Shown here: positions 1-10,473 of the stretch, piece by piece
Numbering within the stretch: the stretch's first letter is position 1
Layout of the letters: every line of letters starts with the position of its first letter
NCBI RefSeq assembly: GCF_000283155.1
Contig: NW_004454178.1
Span: 737,888-801,887, forward strand
Length of the DNA stretch: 64,000 nucleotides
Origin: Ceratotherium simum simum
Taxonomy: Eukaryota; Chordata; Mammalia; Perissodactyla; Rhinocerotidae
Direction: 5' to 3'
The notes under the pieces: model-generated
Seen by the model: only the letters and a program-made list of their open reading frames with translations
What the model was told of the DNA's origin: nothing
Database searches by the model: none
Program-made: the position numbers and the translations under genes

Positions 1-281
1 GCTAACATCCATGCTAATCCTCCTCTTTTTGCTGAGGAAGACCGGCCCTGAGCTAACATCTGTTGCCAGTCCTCCTCCTTTTTTTTTTTTTTTCCCTTTT
101 TCTCCCCAAAGCCCCAGTAAATAGTTGCATGTCATAGTTGCAAATCCTTCTAGTTGCTGTATGTGGGACGCCGCCTCAGCATGGCTGGACAAGCGGTGCG
201 TCGGTGCACGCCCTGGATCCGAACCCGGGCTGCCAGTAGCGGAGCACGCACACCCAACCGTCAAGCCACTGGGCTGGCCCC
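1..281 (-). mobile_element. ERE1 SINE, reverse orientation, cut by the window edge
   Basis: Read on the minus strand, this is a tRNA-derived equine SINE. The head 'ggggccagccc' ends at 281. A box B-like motif (cgggttcggatcc) lies near 215-228, followed by the ERE1-specific stretch with 'caactatgac' and 'actggggctttggggag'. After an A-rich spacer (poly-T at about 80-93 on the plus strand) comes the second tail module with 'gttagctcagggc' and 'tcttcctcagc'. The 3' end lies beyond position 1. The intact CpG in the B box suggests a relatively young copy. The family assignment is from memory of the ERE1 consensus. Confidence 0.9.
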
Positions 282-911
282 ACTATCATCCTCATTTTAT
301 GAATAGAGAAACAGTCATTAAACCAGACACAGTTTTTATAACAGACTATTCCTCTGTGAAATGTAATAGTTCTTCAAAATGTAGAAAAGTATTTTTAGGG
401 ATAGAAATAAGTAGAGAAATACACACTTACCTAAATGTAATGACTGGCTTATAATATGGGAGTATACACCATTCAGTGATAGCTTCATTTATGAGATATT
501 CATCTTTAGAATGATAAGTAATAGTGAACTTGATATCTTTTGCCTGAAGTATTTCACCTCTAGAGTGGAAATGCTTTCTCCGTCTTGTCCTTAAGTCTGT
601 TGTCATGTGTTAGGGTCTTGCCAGAAGTAGCTCTCCAGGTACAAGACTCGGGTGCAAGAATGAGCTAGCCCACCTTTTAAAAAACACCTGTGCGGGCATC
701 TTTATGGGGCCCTAAGCAAGCCATAGAGAACAGCAGCCCCATAGCAGAGAATAAATTAGACCACAGGGAGAGAAAACACAGATGTGACCATGGGTGCACC
801 GAGGGCCTCATTTCTGAAACCGTTAGGGAAAGTAAGATTACAAGAATTCTCTCCTCTCATCGTGATTTTTATTTTTATTTCCGAGTATTTCTTCATCGTT
901 TAATAATTTTA
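282..911. other. No gene seen; AT-rich non-repeat sequence
   Basis: I see no coding signature, RNA gene or recognisable repeat here. Short open frames lack any family resemblance and run into the adjoining SINEs. Confidence 0.5.
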
Positions 912-1116
912 GGGGCCAGCCCCGTGGCTTAGCAGTTAAGTGAGCGCACTCCGCTACTGGCGGCCTGGGTTCGGATCCCGGGCGTGTACTGACGCACCAC
1001 TTCTCCGGCCATGCTGAGGCCGTGTCCCACGTACAGCAACTAGAAGGATGTGCAACTATGACATACAACTGTCTACTGGGGCTTTGGGGGGAAAAAAATA
1101 AATAAAATCGAAAAAA
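912..1116 (+). mobile_element. ERE1 SINE with target-site duplication
   Basis: Sense ERE1. It starts with 'ggggccagccccgtggcttagcagttaag' features (box A-like region), has box B-like 'gggttcggatccc' at about 967-979, and carries the ERE1 body with 'agcaactagaaggatgtgc' around 1036-1054. It ends in an A-rich tail. The 9-bp sequence 'aataatttt' occurs just before the element (902-910) and right after the tail (1117-1125), which fits target-primed insertion by L1 machinery. Confidence 0.93.
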
Positions 1117-1125
1117 AATAATTTT

Positions 1126-2679
1126 GGATAAGTTTGAAAACATGGAAAAAATGAGTCAGTGGTCAGGGTGTTTACCTTGATAGACAACTTTATAGATGCA
1201 AACCCTTTCAAATTTCGCTTTGACTTTCCGTGATCTCTCAGGACCCCAGAGATCTGACAGGGACCATTTGGCAATCATGTCACGGGGAGAGGACCTTTGT
1301 ACTTAGTTTGCCCCTTGAGGTTTTCTACTTCTTTTAACTATTTGGAAATTAAGATGTAAATCTTTTACTGTTGGTAGTGTGTTTGAGGCATAGAAAAAAA
1401 GCAGCCACGTAGGCCAGGTGAAGTTAATGACCAGAGAAATTGTATTTTCGGGCTCAGCTATTATAGGTGTTTCGGCAGCATATAACCACCTTTTCTTCTA
1501 TTTCATTACAAGTATTGCACAACATAAAAAATACCTGTTACGTGTTAATAAAGTTACCTTAAAATATCTCATGGTTCTTGAATAATCATGCAGCAACTGT
1601 AAATGTAAACCCCTACGTGTCAGTGTAGTTACCTGAATAGTTTCTGTTTCCTTCTGTCAAACATCATTCTACTTCCTCCACCACACCTGGAATCGCTGTG
1701 TTCCTTTACATTGTGTGGACTGAATAAATATTTGTTAATTTTCTGTATTTCCTACATCTGGGCAGTTTTAGTAAACTTCCTTGTTTGTTTTTACTGAGGT
1801 TGTCAGTTGCAGAAGGAGGATGAGAACAAGTGGCAAAAATTGTTTTAACTTTGTGTTTAGAAAATACAGAAGCTCTTCATCTTTACGTAAATAGCATAAA
1901 GAAGATGCAAAAGTCAGTTACTTCATTGATCAGCAAGGGCTGGAAAACTTAGAAATACGATGCGTCTGTTACCACAGTGCCGGTGGGAGACATTAAAAGT
2001 GTTTGAAATGTGATTTGATTTGGTTTTGTTTTCAGAAAGTTTTCCAGGTAAATGGTTTCTCTTTGGATTAAACGTAGTATCTTCCACACTTCCATGTCAT
2101 GATTTGCTCAGAGATCGTTTTCCCAGTTCATTATTTATTTCATAAAGACCACAACGATGTTGTTCTTGCTACTTATTTCTTTATTTCATCATTTTGACAC
2201 TGCCATAAACAGTGTCCCACTCAGCTAGTCAAACAGTGACCCAATTTCTTGGATGCAGGAATCATTAGCTAAGGTGACCCCCATGGAAGTGCACCCCTTT
2301 AGAGGTTGGAGGGCCGTGAGGAGTGGGGGAAGGAAGAAGTGTGGCCAAGGAAGAGAAACGTTTATGTAAAGAAATTCTAGTCACAGGTAAATGCAGGCAA
2401 ACAGAAACTTTAAAAAGGAAAGAAAAAAAACTAGTAGAACAGCCCGGATGATAACTCTTTTTTTGCCTGGTCTAGACTTTGGGGAACCAGATTGTTTTCT
2501 TCAGTCTCATAGTTTCATGGGAATTTATAAATGATAGAATTCTAAATCATGGGTTGCTATCTGTACTCTCATATTAAAATCTTTGCATATATGAAGTAAG
2601 GATACACAAGAAGGTGTAGTTCTGGTGAAACAAAGCAGTTATTAATAAATCAAGTGTTGAGAATACACTTATAGTTCAT
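1126..2679. other. No gene seen; AT-rich sequence
   Basis: Apparently single-copy sequence with no recognised repeat, RNA gene or exon. A short segment near 1700-1740 ending 'gaataaatatttgttaat' resembles the L2 3' tip, but too little remains to call it. Confidence 0.4.
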
Positions 2680-3025
2680 TTGAGGGCTAGGTTCTGTGGA
2701 TGCTGCAGCAGAATTACAACTGGTTCCTTTGCTCTCCAGTGGCTCGAAGTCAAGTTTAAGGAAGGGAGAGTGAATGCATATAAATAGTAACGAATACACA
2801 ACAATATAGTCACATGCCAAGTACAGACACCTGACCTTCTAGAGAGATCCAGAGAAGATGTAACTCACCATGATTTACAAGGACCTCGTTAAAAAAAGGA
2901 ATTTGAGCTGGGTTTAAAGGTGACTAGAATTTAACTAGGCGTAGAAAGTGAAGGTCGAGAAAGCAGGGCATTTCTTGAAAGGCGTCTGTGGAAGCCAAGG
3001 CACAGAGAAGGGACCGAGGGCTGGG
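2680..3025 (-). mobile_element. Probable L2 LINE remnant, antisense
   Basis: The order of short motifs matches the degraded antisense L2 3' region seen elsewhere in the window (52.3 and 57.5 kb). 'ctaggttctgtggatgctgcag' features come first, then a gain-of-stock phrase near 2735-2780, then 'ggcatttcttgaaagg' and 'ggaagccaaggcacagagaag'. It is heavily diverged, so this is a resemblance call only. Confidence 0.4.
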
Positions 3026-3189
3026 GGTTAGGAAACTGAAACAGGGGGTACAGGACAGGTTTACTCCTGGGCTGGACGCTACCTCTTCCCTCACTCCTTC
3101 GGTTTCAGTCTTCCAGTTTTTTCTTTCCACAAATATTTGTTGAGCTATGTCAAATGACGAAAATACTACAATTTAGTAACAAGTTTGAT

Positions 3190-3480
3190 ATCCTTAATTC
3201 AAGGGAAAACAATCCATGGGTCGAGGAGTGCAGTGCCTCATGAGCAGTGGAGCACTGTTCCCGTGGGGTTTGGGGCTAGAGCGAGTTTTATAGAGCCTTG
3301 GAAGAGCCAACGCGAAACAGGACAGGACTGGCTAGGAGGTCGGGGATTTCCTTATAAGGCAGCAGGCCCTGTTTTCTAGGGTAGGTGAGCCAGCCAAAGC
3401 CGAGTGGGAGCATTGTGATTGGTGTATGTTAGGACTTCTTGACAGATGTCCCCCAAAGTGCAGGCTGACTCAGGTGTAGA
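3190..3480. other. Unclassified GC-richer block
   Basis: About 290 bases that are GC-richer than either flank. They include 'acgcgaaacaggacaggact' and 'gattggtgtatgttagg'. The style recalls ancient LTR fragments, but I cannot name a family and see neither TG...CA ends nor a duplication. A 64-codon open frame here has no recognisable product. Confidence 0.25.
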
Positions 3481-3489
3481 CGTGGGATG

Positions 3490-5000
3490 TGGGCCAGGCT
3501 GTTGGGGCAGCCTCAGTTTTGTGAGTCCTCGTATACGAATTAACTTTATCCACTACTTTTATGTGTATCTATTTTTTAAACTAGAAGCAGAAATCCAATC
3601 CATCATGAGATTTTTCCTGCTTGTTTTGTGCATAAGGAATAGTTACATAGAGAGATACTAATGTGGATGTCTGTTCCAAGAACTTCCGTTAATAAAATTA
3701 TATTTTTGTGTTAGGTTCTGTGAAAAGAAAAACATAAACATCAGTATCTCAACGTAGGGAAACTAAATGTTCCAACTGACATTCATGCTATGTGGATTTA
3801 TTTTGTTTTTGTATTAATATTACCAAGCTTGTTTATAATTAAAGGCAAATGAAGTAGTAAAATTAAGTACTCTCTCTCTCTATTAAATTTCACGTGGGAA
3901 ATTTGGAATTCTACCATTTAAATTATTTGTTAAATTATCTAAAAGGGCTCCACTACAGGGCAAAGGGTTAATTGGAATTGAAATTGTTGGGCAAATATAA
4001 TTAAAAACAAAAACTTCTCCCAATTCAGGAATCCTCTCCACAAAGGCAGTAGAGAAAGAAGAAACCTGTATTATTGAATAAGCGTTGACTAGACTGTGAT
4101 GCTCATAGAAGGCCGTCCACTAAGCGACTGCAAAGACCAGGAGAGATTTCACCTTTTATACAGCCAAGCAGATTACAACCCAATCCATCCATGCCTCAAG
4201 AGAAGCAGTAACTAGTCCTCAAGTGAGAGGACTAGATTTTACTAGTAACTGGGCTGACCATCTGTGTCAGCTAGTTGGCTTTCTCCAGAGGAAGAACAAA
4301 CTTCTCATACCTTGATGACAGGAAGTAGTTTTACAACTTGGAGCAAGGAGCCCACCGAAGTCAGGTCCTTACTCTGCCCCAGACAATGGGAGAGGAGCTT
4401 TCTTCCTCTCTGTTTGCATTTCACAAAGAGGCTTGCAGGTCCTTGAGGAAACTTTCCTGAGTGTGAGAGTGGCCAGAGGCTTAATTAGCCATTATAAAGA
4501 TTTACATACATTTGAAAAGAACAGTCAAAGCAATTCTAAAAGAAAAAAGAGAGAGGCGAAGTCTCTATCCTTATTTTCAGCAGAGAGAATTAAGCCTCTT
4601 ATTTTTAATTTGTATTTGCCCTTACAATGAACAAAATCATGGTTTCTTAAGAAAGTAGTCAATGGATGGTTTCGGTTCTTCGAATGGACTGCTAGTATAT
4701 TCTAAAACAAAGAAAAAAATAGGTTTTAAAATGGACAGATTTAAGTAAAATCGTCCTCATGCTCATAGCCACCTCATTGCTGGGTAAATAGCGGAGTGGT
4801 AATGCTCAGATTTGGCCTTTGTAAGGGAAGGTGGGCCTCTGCGGAGAGCAGAATGGACAGTACAAAAGGAACTTAAACTACTCCTTTAAGTGTGTTTGAG
4901 GCCGGACATTCACGGCTTTCTGGTGCATTTAACTTAAACTCCCTTTAACTAAAAGACATCCAGTGCTCATTCAAATGCTAATATTGGCCATCTGCTTTTT
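3490..5000. other. No gene seen
   Basis: AT-rich sequence with a short TC-rich run near 3871-3881. No convincing exon, RNA gene or repeat was recognised. Confidence 0.4.
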
Positions 5001-5009
5001 TTTTTAAAG

Positions 5010-5190
5010 CATGACTAGCTGGAGATCACGTGACCTAATTACTGCGCTTGCGAGCTTTCTGGCAGCAATCACTCAGGTGGCGCCCAGAGTGAGCATCTGC
5101 TGCTGATGAATAGATCAGGAGACGACTAAGGCAGCCTCCCCTCTAGGACAGTCATGATTCGTTTCTTAGTCTGTGTACGTACACAGAGCT
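5010..5190. promoter_or_regulatory. Candidate conserved non-coding or regulatory patch
   Basis: A non-repeat stretch that is less AT-rich than its surroundings. It contains the palindromic E-box 'tcacgtga' (5026-5033), which is a binding motif for USF/MITF/TFE-type bHLH factors. It also contains several CpGs around 5045-5082 and an 18-bp perfect palindrome at 5170-5187. No open frame of note overlaps it. Regulatory function is inferred from composition only. Confidence 0.25.
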
Positions 5191-5558
5191 AAAACCCGTA
5201 TGCTCTAATAAGAACATTCTTTTTCCTATGCAGGGTATTTTTTTCCTTAAAACTTTTCTTTAAAGTTAGGAGGAACAGTTTAAAATGCATCTTTTTGTAT
5301 GTGTGGATAAAATTAGCATTCTAAAGAAGGACGTGGAGAAAACTCTAATAAGGACTGTTAACGAAGCAGCAGCCTTCACCTCCGCAAATTTTAGTTCTCC
5401 ATACAAAGAGAAAAGACTGTCACAGGGCTCAGTCTTTCCAGCAGAAGTATTATTTCATATGATTTTATTTTGTTTTATTATTTCGAAGGTGAAGACCTAA
5501 CTTCTGATTATAAGGGTGTGTATTTAAGGGAAAATTCTTCAGACAACCTAAGGCCTTC

Positions 5559-5587
5559 TGAGAGTCATTTTTTTTTTTTAAACAAGG
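5559..5587. repeat. Left target-site duplication of the 5.6-kb ERE1
   Basis: The sequence 'tgagagtcatt', a T-run and 'aaacaagg' recur on the other side of the SINE at 5835-5856. The left copy has an expanded T-run (29 against 22 bases), consistent with slippage after insertion. Confidence 0.8.
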
Positions 5588-5834
5588 TTTTTCAACTTTT
5601 TTTTTAAATTAACTTGCTTAACTGCAATTTTTATTTATTTTTTTTTTCCCTTTTTCTCCCCAAAGTCCCCGTAGAGAGTTGTATGTCATAGTTGCACATC
5701 CTTCTAGTTGCTGTATGTGGGACGCTGTCTCAGCATGGCCCGAGAAGCGGTGCGTCCGTGCGCGCCCAGGATCCGAACCTGGGCCGCCAGTAGCTGAGCA
5801 CGCGCACTTAACCACTAAGCCACGGGCTGGCCCC
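5588..5834 (-). mobile_element. ERE1 SINE, antisense
   Basis: Minus-strand ERE1. The head 'ggggccagcccgtggct' reads back from 5834. The box B-like motif 'caggttcggatcc' is intact (near 5769-5781), and the ERE1 body lies at 5655-5750. The T-rich stretch 5588-5648 is the decayed A tail. It lacks the second tail module seen in the copy at 1-281. Target-site duplications bracket it. Confidence 0.92.
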
Positions 5835-6284
5835 TGAGAGTCATTCTTAAACAAGGCAAATTATTTTCTCTTTCATGAGGCCATTTACTTCTCAAGAGGT
5901 TATATTTTCAGAGGCTAGTTGTTAGCAGTATTGTTTACCTTGCTCCCTATTACTGACGCTTTTCAGACTATAGAGGACTCCTAGTTTTAAATTTCATTGG
6001 ATATTATTGGATTTATTTTTAACCTGGCCCATATCACACAGTAAGCTTTGAGGAAAACTCTGTTCATGCTGAATTGCATGTTGGGATATGTGACAGTATC
6101 TTGTCTGATTGAAATAATGTTGATTAATAACAGTGAGACCGAAGATAAACCATGGCATCTTTTGAAAATCCCTCGTTATGCCAACTTGCCTCCAAAGTCA
6201 GGTTTAGAGCTTCTTATAATTTCCTATTTTAGTATTGAGGCAGGCTAAGCTAATTTCCAGTCTGTGTAAAATGACACCTAGTGA

Positions 6285-6400
6285 ATTATTTATTCGTCAG
6301 ACAAATGCTTTTGTGAGCACCGCATGTGCCAAGAAGTGTGCTAGCGGGGACCACGGCAGGCACAGTCTTGCTCTCTCTTGTTCAGGTGGTAACTCGAACA
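6285..6400 (-). mobile_element. L2 remnant, antisense (3' tip)
   Basis: A degraded form of the antisense L2 3' end: 'cagacaaatgcttttgtgag', then a 'catgtgccaag' phrase and 'gtgtgctag'. Short and diverged. Confidence 0.45.
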
Positions 6401-8435
6401 GCCTTTGAAGTACGCAACTGTGCTTTATAGCACACTTATGTGACACACCAAATTATAGGGTGGAGTTTGCTAAATGATTTGTCCTCATCTATTAACAATT
6501 TAAAAATGCATCAGTTGATGGCTTTTAAAAGCATTTTGAGGCAGCACCTGTCAAGGCCCCTCCCCCCACCTTTTGTCATTACTGGGAAAGGACACAATTT
6601 ATTCTTCAGGAATAAAGGATGTCTGATGGGGTCACAACCTTTTCCTCCCACCATCATGTGTCTGTCTTTATGCTTCCACCATGCTTCTTGTAAACTCTTT
6701 AATCTTCTTTTTTTTTTTAACCGAAACCTTAAGAAAAAAATCGTTATAATCAGCTGTAAGGATTGATATCTCTCCCTTCTAACTTCTCAGAAAAAACTGT
6801 AAAGAGACTTTGCCGTGTTAGAACTCTGTCAGCTGGGACTCTGTGCCTTTCAAAGATAACATTAGAAGCACGTTCATGATCCCTCTGAACTGATGAGCCA
6901 GGAAACTGGGATTTTGAGACCAATATTTTAGCTTTGCATATTCCATCCTATAGCATATTTTAAAGAGAAGCTTCATGTGCTAAAGTCAATAATTATTGTT
7001 TTCATAAGTACCAGAGCCCCCATGATATTATTCTTTTCAATAAAATGATAGATTTAATATTTGATAATGTAGTTCAGTTGTTCAGCTTTATGCAACGTCA
7101 TGTAAGTAAAATCATAAATCACAGAAAAATCTTTTGACAGACCATACGTTCAGAGTGTTGGCTCAGATAATGTTGTCTTCATAAATATAATTCACATGAG
7201 GACAGTCAGTCCGCTTGCTGTTAGAGAAGTAGCCAGACCTGCGCTGAGCCTGCTCCCCACAGGGGTCTGGAACCAGACGGCTCCTGCCAGCGATCTGCTA
7301 CAAGTGACGGGCGCCTTTGTCCCACTAGTCGGATCTGCTCTGTGATATAAGAGAAGATATCAAGAAAAGACAGTAACAGAGCCACCAGGAGCTAATCAGA
7401 GCAGACAGGCACTGCCGTGTGCTTCTGAACCAAAGCCCAAGTCAGGACATTCCAATCAAGGCCAGAGCGAAAACGATGGCACTTGCCACAAAACAGCATT
7501 TTGAGCTCTAAAGGCAGAGGAAGAAATGTGAGCTGGAAGAAGTCTTACAGATTCGGATAAATGACGCCGTATCATGTCACTGCAGTCGGCTGACAAATCT
7601 TAAGTCTCAGATTGAGGAAAATATTGCCCTGTCTTATATGATGTTTCAAGAAATGTTTGTGGCAAATACTTTTCACAATGACTAAAAGTGCTATGAATAT
7701 CATCAGTGTTTTAAGATTTAGAGTCACTGATCGAGGGTTCAAATCAATATGTCAAGTAGGTTTCACGGTGTTCCCGTGTGTGGGAGGCCTGCAGTTGTAG
7801 GCCTCTCCCAGTGAGGGGCACCGCCTGAGACCTCAGTCCAGGAAACTGTTATCAGCAGAGTCGTAAATTAGGGTCTTTTAAAAGCTCCACATGGAAGTTT
7901 GCTTTTGTCTGTCTACTTTTGGAAAGTGTTAGTTGATGCTACCACCTCAGAAGTAAAAGTGTTCCATTCAAACATGTTACAACTTATGGACAAGAAACAC
8001 AGACCAATAAACCAGAGAGACATCAACTCAATGCAGCCCACAAGTATGGGTGATGAACTAAGTGTAGTCATGACTGATGAATTTACAGTTGGCTTTTCCT
8101 GTTGGACTATGGTTGCCTCAATCCGGTCTTTAGATGTGACATACTGCATGCTTATGCAAAGCGTGGTAAGGCACAAATTAAATTCTGATATTTGTGTTCA
8201 CCTTAAATTTGTTAGTGCCAGTAAATAGCTCTTCAGCCTCATCTCTTGCCACTTCCTTCTCCTTTATTCTCCATTTTTTCTGTGGGGATGCTTGCTTAGG
8301 CATCAATTTCTCAGGGGAGCCTCCCCTCCACTGGGCTGGATGTCTCAGCTGTGCACTCCCATAACACCCCGAATCTGATTTATCATGGCATTTTACTTTA
8401 TTTGCATCTCTTAATCAACATTGGTTTTTTTTTTT
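6401..8435. other. No recognised gene or repeat
   Basis: Mostly AT-rich sequence. An open frame at 7899-8228 (+, 109 codons) is the longest open frame here. Its product matches nothing I recognise, and the opposite strand is open across nearly the same bases (7913-8176), so it is better explained by chance lack of stops. No start context, polyadenylation signal or partner exon supports it. Confidence 0.45.
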
Positions 8436-8439
8436 TATT

Positions 8440-8560
8440 AATTACGTTCTAGTTTCCTGAAGGCAGAGACCATATATGCCTTGTCTTTACTGTCTTTCTG
8501 GAACCTTGCGCCCTGCCTGAAGGATTTCAGCTCATTGAGTGTTGATCGCTCTCGTTGCTA
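8440..8560 (+). mobile_element. L2 LINE remnant, sense
   Basis: Matches the sense L2 3' region order: 'cctgaaggcagagacc', a 'cttgtctttactgtc' phrase, then 'cattgagtgttgatcg'. This is an old mammal-wide repeat. Confidence 0.5.
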
Positions 8561-9576
8561 TTGTTGGCTTTCTCTTGTCATTCCCAGTGCCTCTGTGTTC
8601 CCCTTTGTCTTTCCTGAGCATCGCTTTTCTAACCACCTTGTCTGGGGTGCTATCTGAGTGCCGGAGGCTGGATCTACGTGCCGGGTCCCCCTTCCCACCC
8701 CTCCTGACCTACAGGAATCCCTTCTTCTTCCCCTCGGGAGGTCTGGGTTCCCCGAGGGAGGTCCGTGTCATACCCAGCAGTCAGTCAAACCACAACATCT
8801 GCCCTTAAGGAATTTGGTAAATAAAAAGAAGTCTCCTCAGGCTTTGGGAGAGGACTCAGCAGACCTGTGCAGTTCCATTTGTCTTTTCACTCGTTTAGTT
8901 TTCTTTTGCCGGGTGGTCTGAATCAAGAATGGAAGTGCCCTAGATTTCCAGATTTGTCTTCTACAGATTCAGTGTTAAGTGCTTAGTGTTGTTTATATTT
9001 TAAGCAGAACTTTTATAAAACTCTGTTTTGAAAAGCTATGACTAATTATGGATATACATAAAAAGAAAGTTAACAGAAATGAAAAGTCTCCTTCAAATCT
9101 GTTTTTTGAGACTTTTCTCATTTAGAAAAACGAAAGCTACATGCTTGACTCACTGATGACTTGTGCCAGGGTTACTTCTCCCATTTGCTAAATATTCAAA
9201 ATTTAGTTGGGCTTATTAAAAAAAATAAAATGAAACAGTTTAATGTATCAAAAGCCTACATAATGTGGTGTGAGTAAATGTTGTTTCACAGCTTATTTTA
9301 GTATTCTAGAAAGGTTGGCATGGAAACCTTAAGAAGACATTTTAGATGTTCTGTATATAAAGATTTTCATTTTGAAAGTACTTATTTATTCCTGTTTAGA
9401 ATCAATTTTAATATTTATTTCCATCTAATTTTAGGAATTAGATTTTTTCCACAGGCAGAAGCAGCTTCTTTAGTCTATTTTTTAAAAAGAAATACATGTT
9501 TTATTAGAGAATGATAAGGTAGTGGGCAGGGTAGGAGGATAACTTTCAGGAGTTAAGCAATATAATTTGTTGGATA

Positions 9577-9775
9577 CAAATATAGACTGTGGAATCACAT
9601 AGAAATGGGTTCAAATTCTGGTTCTAGCGCTTATTACCTGTATGACAAATGCTATGTTAATAGCCTCAAAAATTGAGATTAAAAATTGAGATAATAGTAA
9701 TCAAAGGAAATAAATAAGGTAATATATGTAATGCACTTAGAGTGTCTTGCATAGAGTACATGTTCATTAACCTTT
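9577..9775 (+). mobile_element. MIR SINE, sense
   Basis: Retains the MIR order: 'gactgtggaatcaca', 'gggttcaaattctggttct' (tRNA B-box remnant), 'cttattacctgtatgac', then the 3' part with 'taatgcacttagagtg' and 'gtacatgttcatta'. The core is diverged, as expected for this ancient family. Confidence 0.75.
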
Positions 9776-10084
9776 ATTCTTATATTTGTGAAATACAAGG
9801 AGAGTGGGTAAAAGAAAAATTCCACAAAATACTTTGATTCAGAAACTTTTTTCATCAGCCATCCTCTTTTCAATCCTTATGTCTTTTGCCTGAATGTTGT
9901 GAAATGGTAGTTATAAAATTTCTCAAGACCTTCACCAATTTATATGTGAATAAGTTTCTGTGGGTTAAAACAAGGCTGTGAAAAAAGTTCCATATATTTT
10001 TTTCAATTCCTTACCTGTTGTGTTATTCTGTTACTGACTGGAGCTCTCTTACTCCATGATAATTAGTGACCATTAATGTCTCTT

Positions 10085-10200
10085 GGGATCCAGAGACCTG
10101 GGTTCAATTCTTGCCTCTTCTGCTAATTAGCTGTGTGACCTTGATAAGGAATTTCAACTCTTGAGACCTGGGTTTTCTTCTATATGAATTAAATGCACAT
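10085..10200 (+). mobile_element. MIR SINE, sense, partial
   Basis: 'gacctgggttcaattcttgcc' features, 'ctgctaattagctgtgtgac' and 'cttgataaggaatttcaac' follow the MIR 5' and core order. It is truncated before the 3' domain, close to an ERE insertion at 10217. Confidence 0.75.
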
Positions 10201-10216
10201 AAGCCATATGGTTTCT

Positions 10217-10460
10217 TTTTTTTTTTGAGGAAGATCGGCCCTGAGCTAACATCTGTCAATCCTCCTCTTTTTTTTTGCTGAGGAAGACTGGCCCTGGGCT
10301 AACATCCATGCCCATCTTCCTCCACTTTATATAGGACACCGCCACAGCATGGCTTGCCAAACGGTGTATTGGTGTGTGCCCGGGATCCGAATCGGTGAAC
10401 CCTGGGCCCCCGAAGCAGAGCTTGAGCACTTAACCGCTTGCGCCACCGTGCCGGCCCCAC
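10217..10460 (-). mobile_element. ERE2-type SINE, antisense, with 13-bp target-site duplication
   Basis: Minus-strand ERE of the second type. Its body has 'ccatgctgtggcggtgtcc' in place of the ERE1 'caactatgacatac' segment, followed by two tail modules with 'gttagctcagggc'. The head reads back from 'gtgccggcccc' (about 10448-10458). The 13-bp sequence 'ccatatggtttct' flanks it exactly at 10204-10216 and 10461-10473. The B-box CpG is still present (gattcggatccc). Confidence 0.93.
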
Positions 10461-10473
10461 CCATATGGTTTCT

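Noticed and set aside
912..1116. tRNA-like head of ERE copies as a possible real tRNA gene
   Set aside because: Only box A- and box B-like promoter sequences remain. No cloverleaf can be completed, and an A-rich tail plus target duplications show it is a SINE.
3190..3480. Endogenous retrovirus LTR
   Set aside because: The style is suggestive, but no TG...CA ends, target duplication, or gag/pol remnants are seen, so it is left as unclassified.
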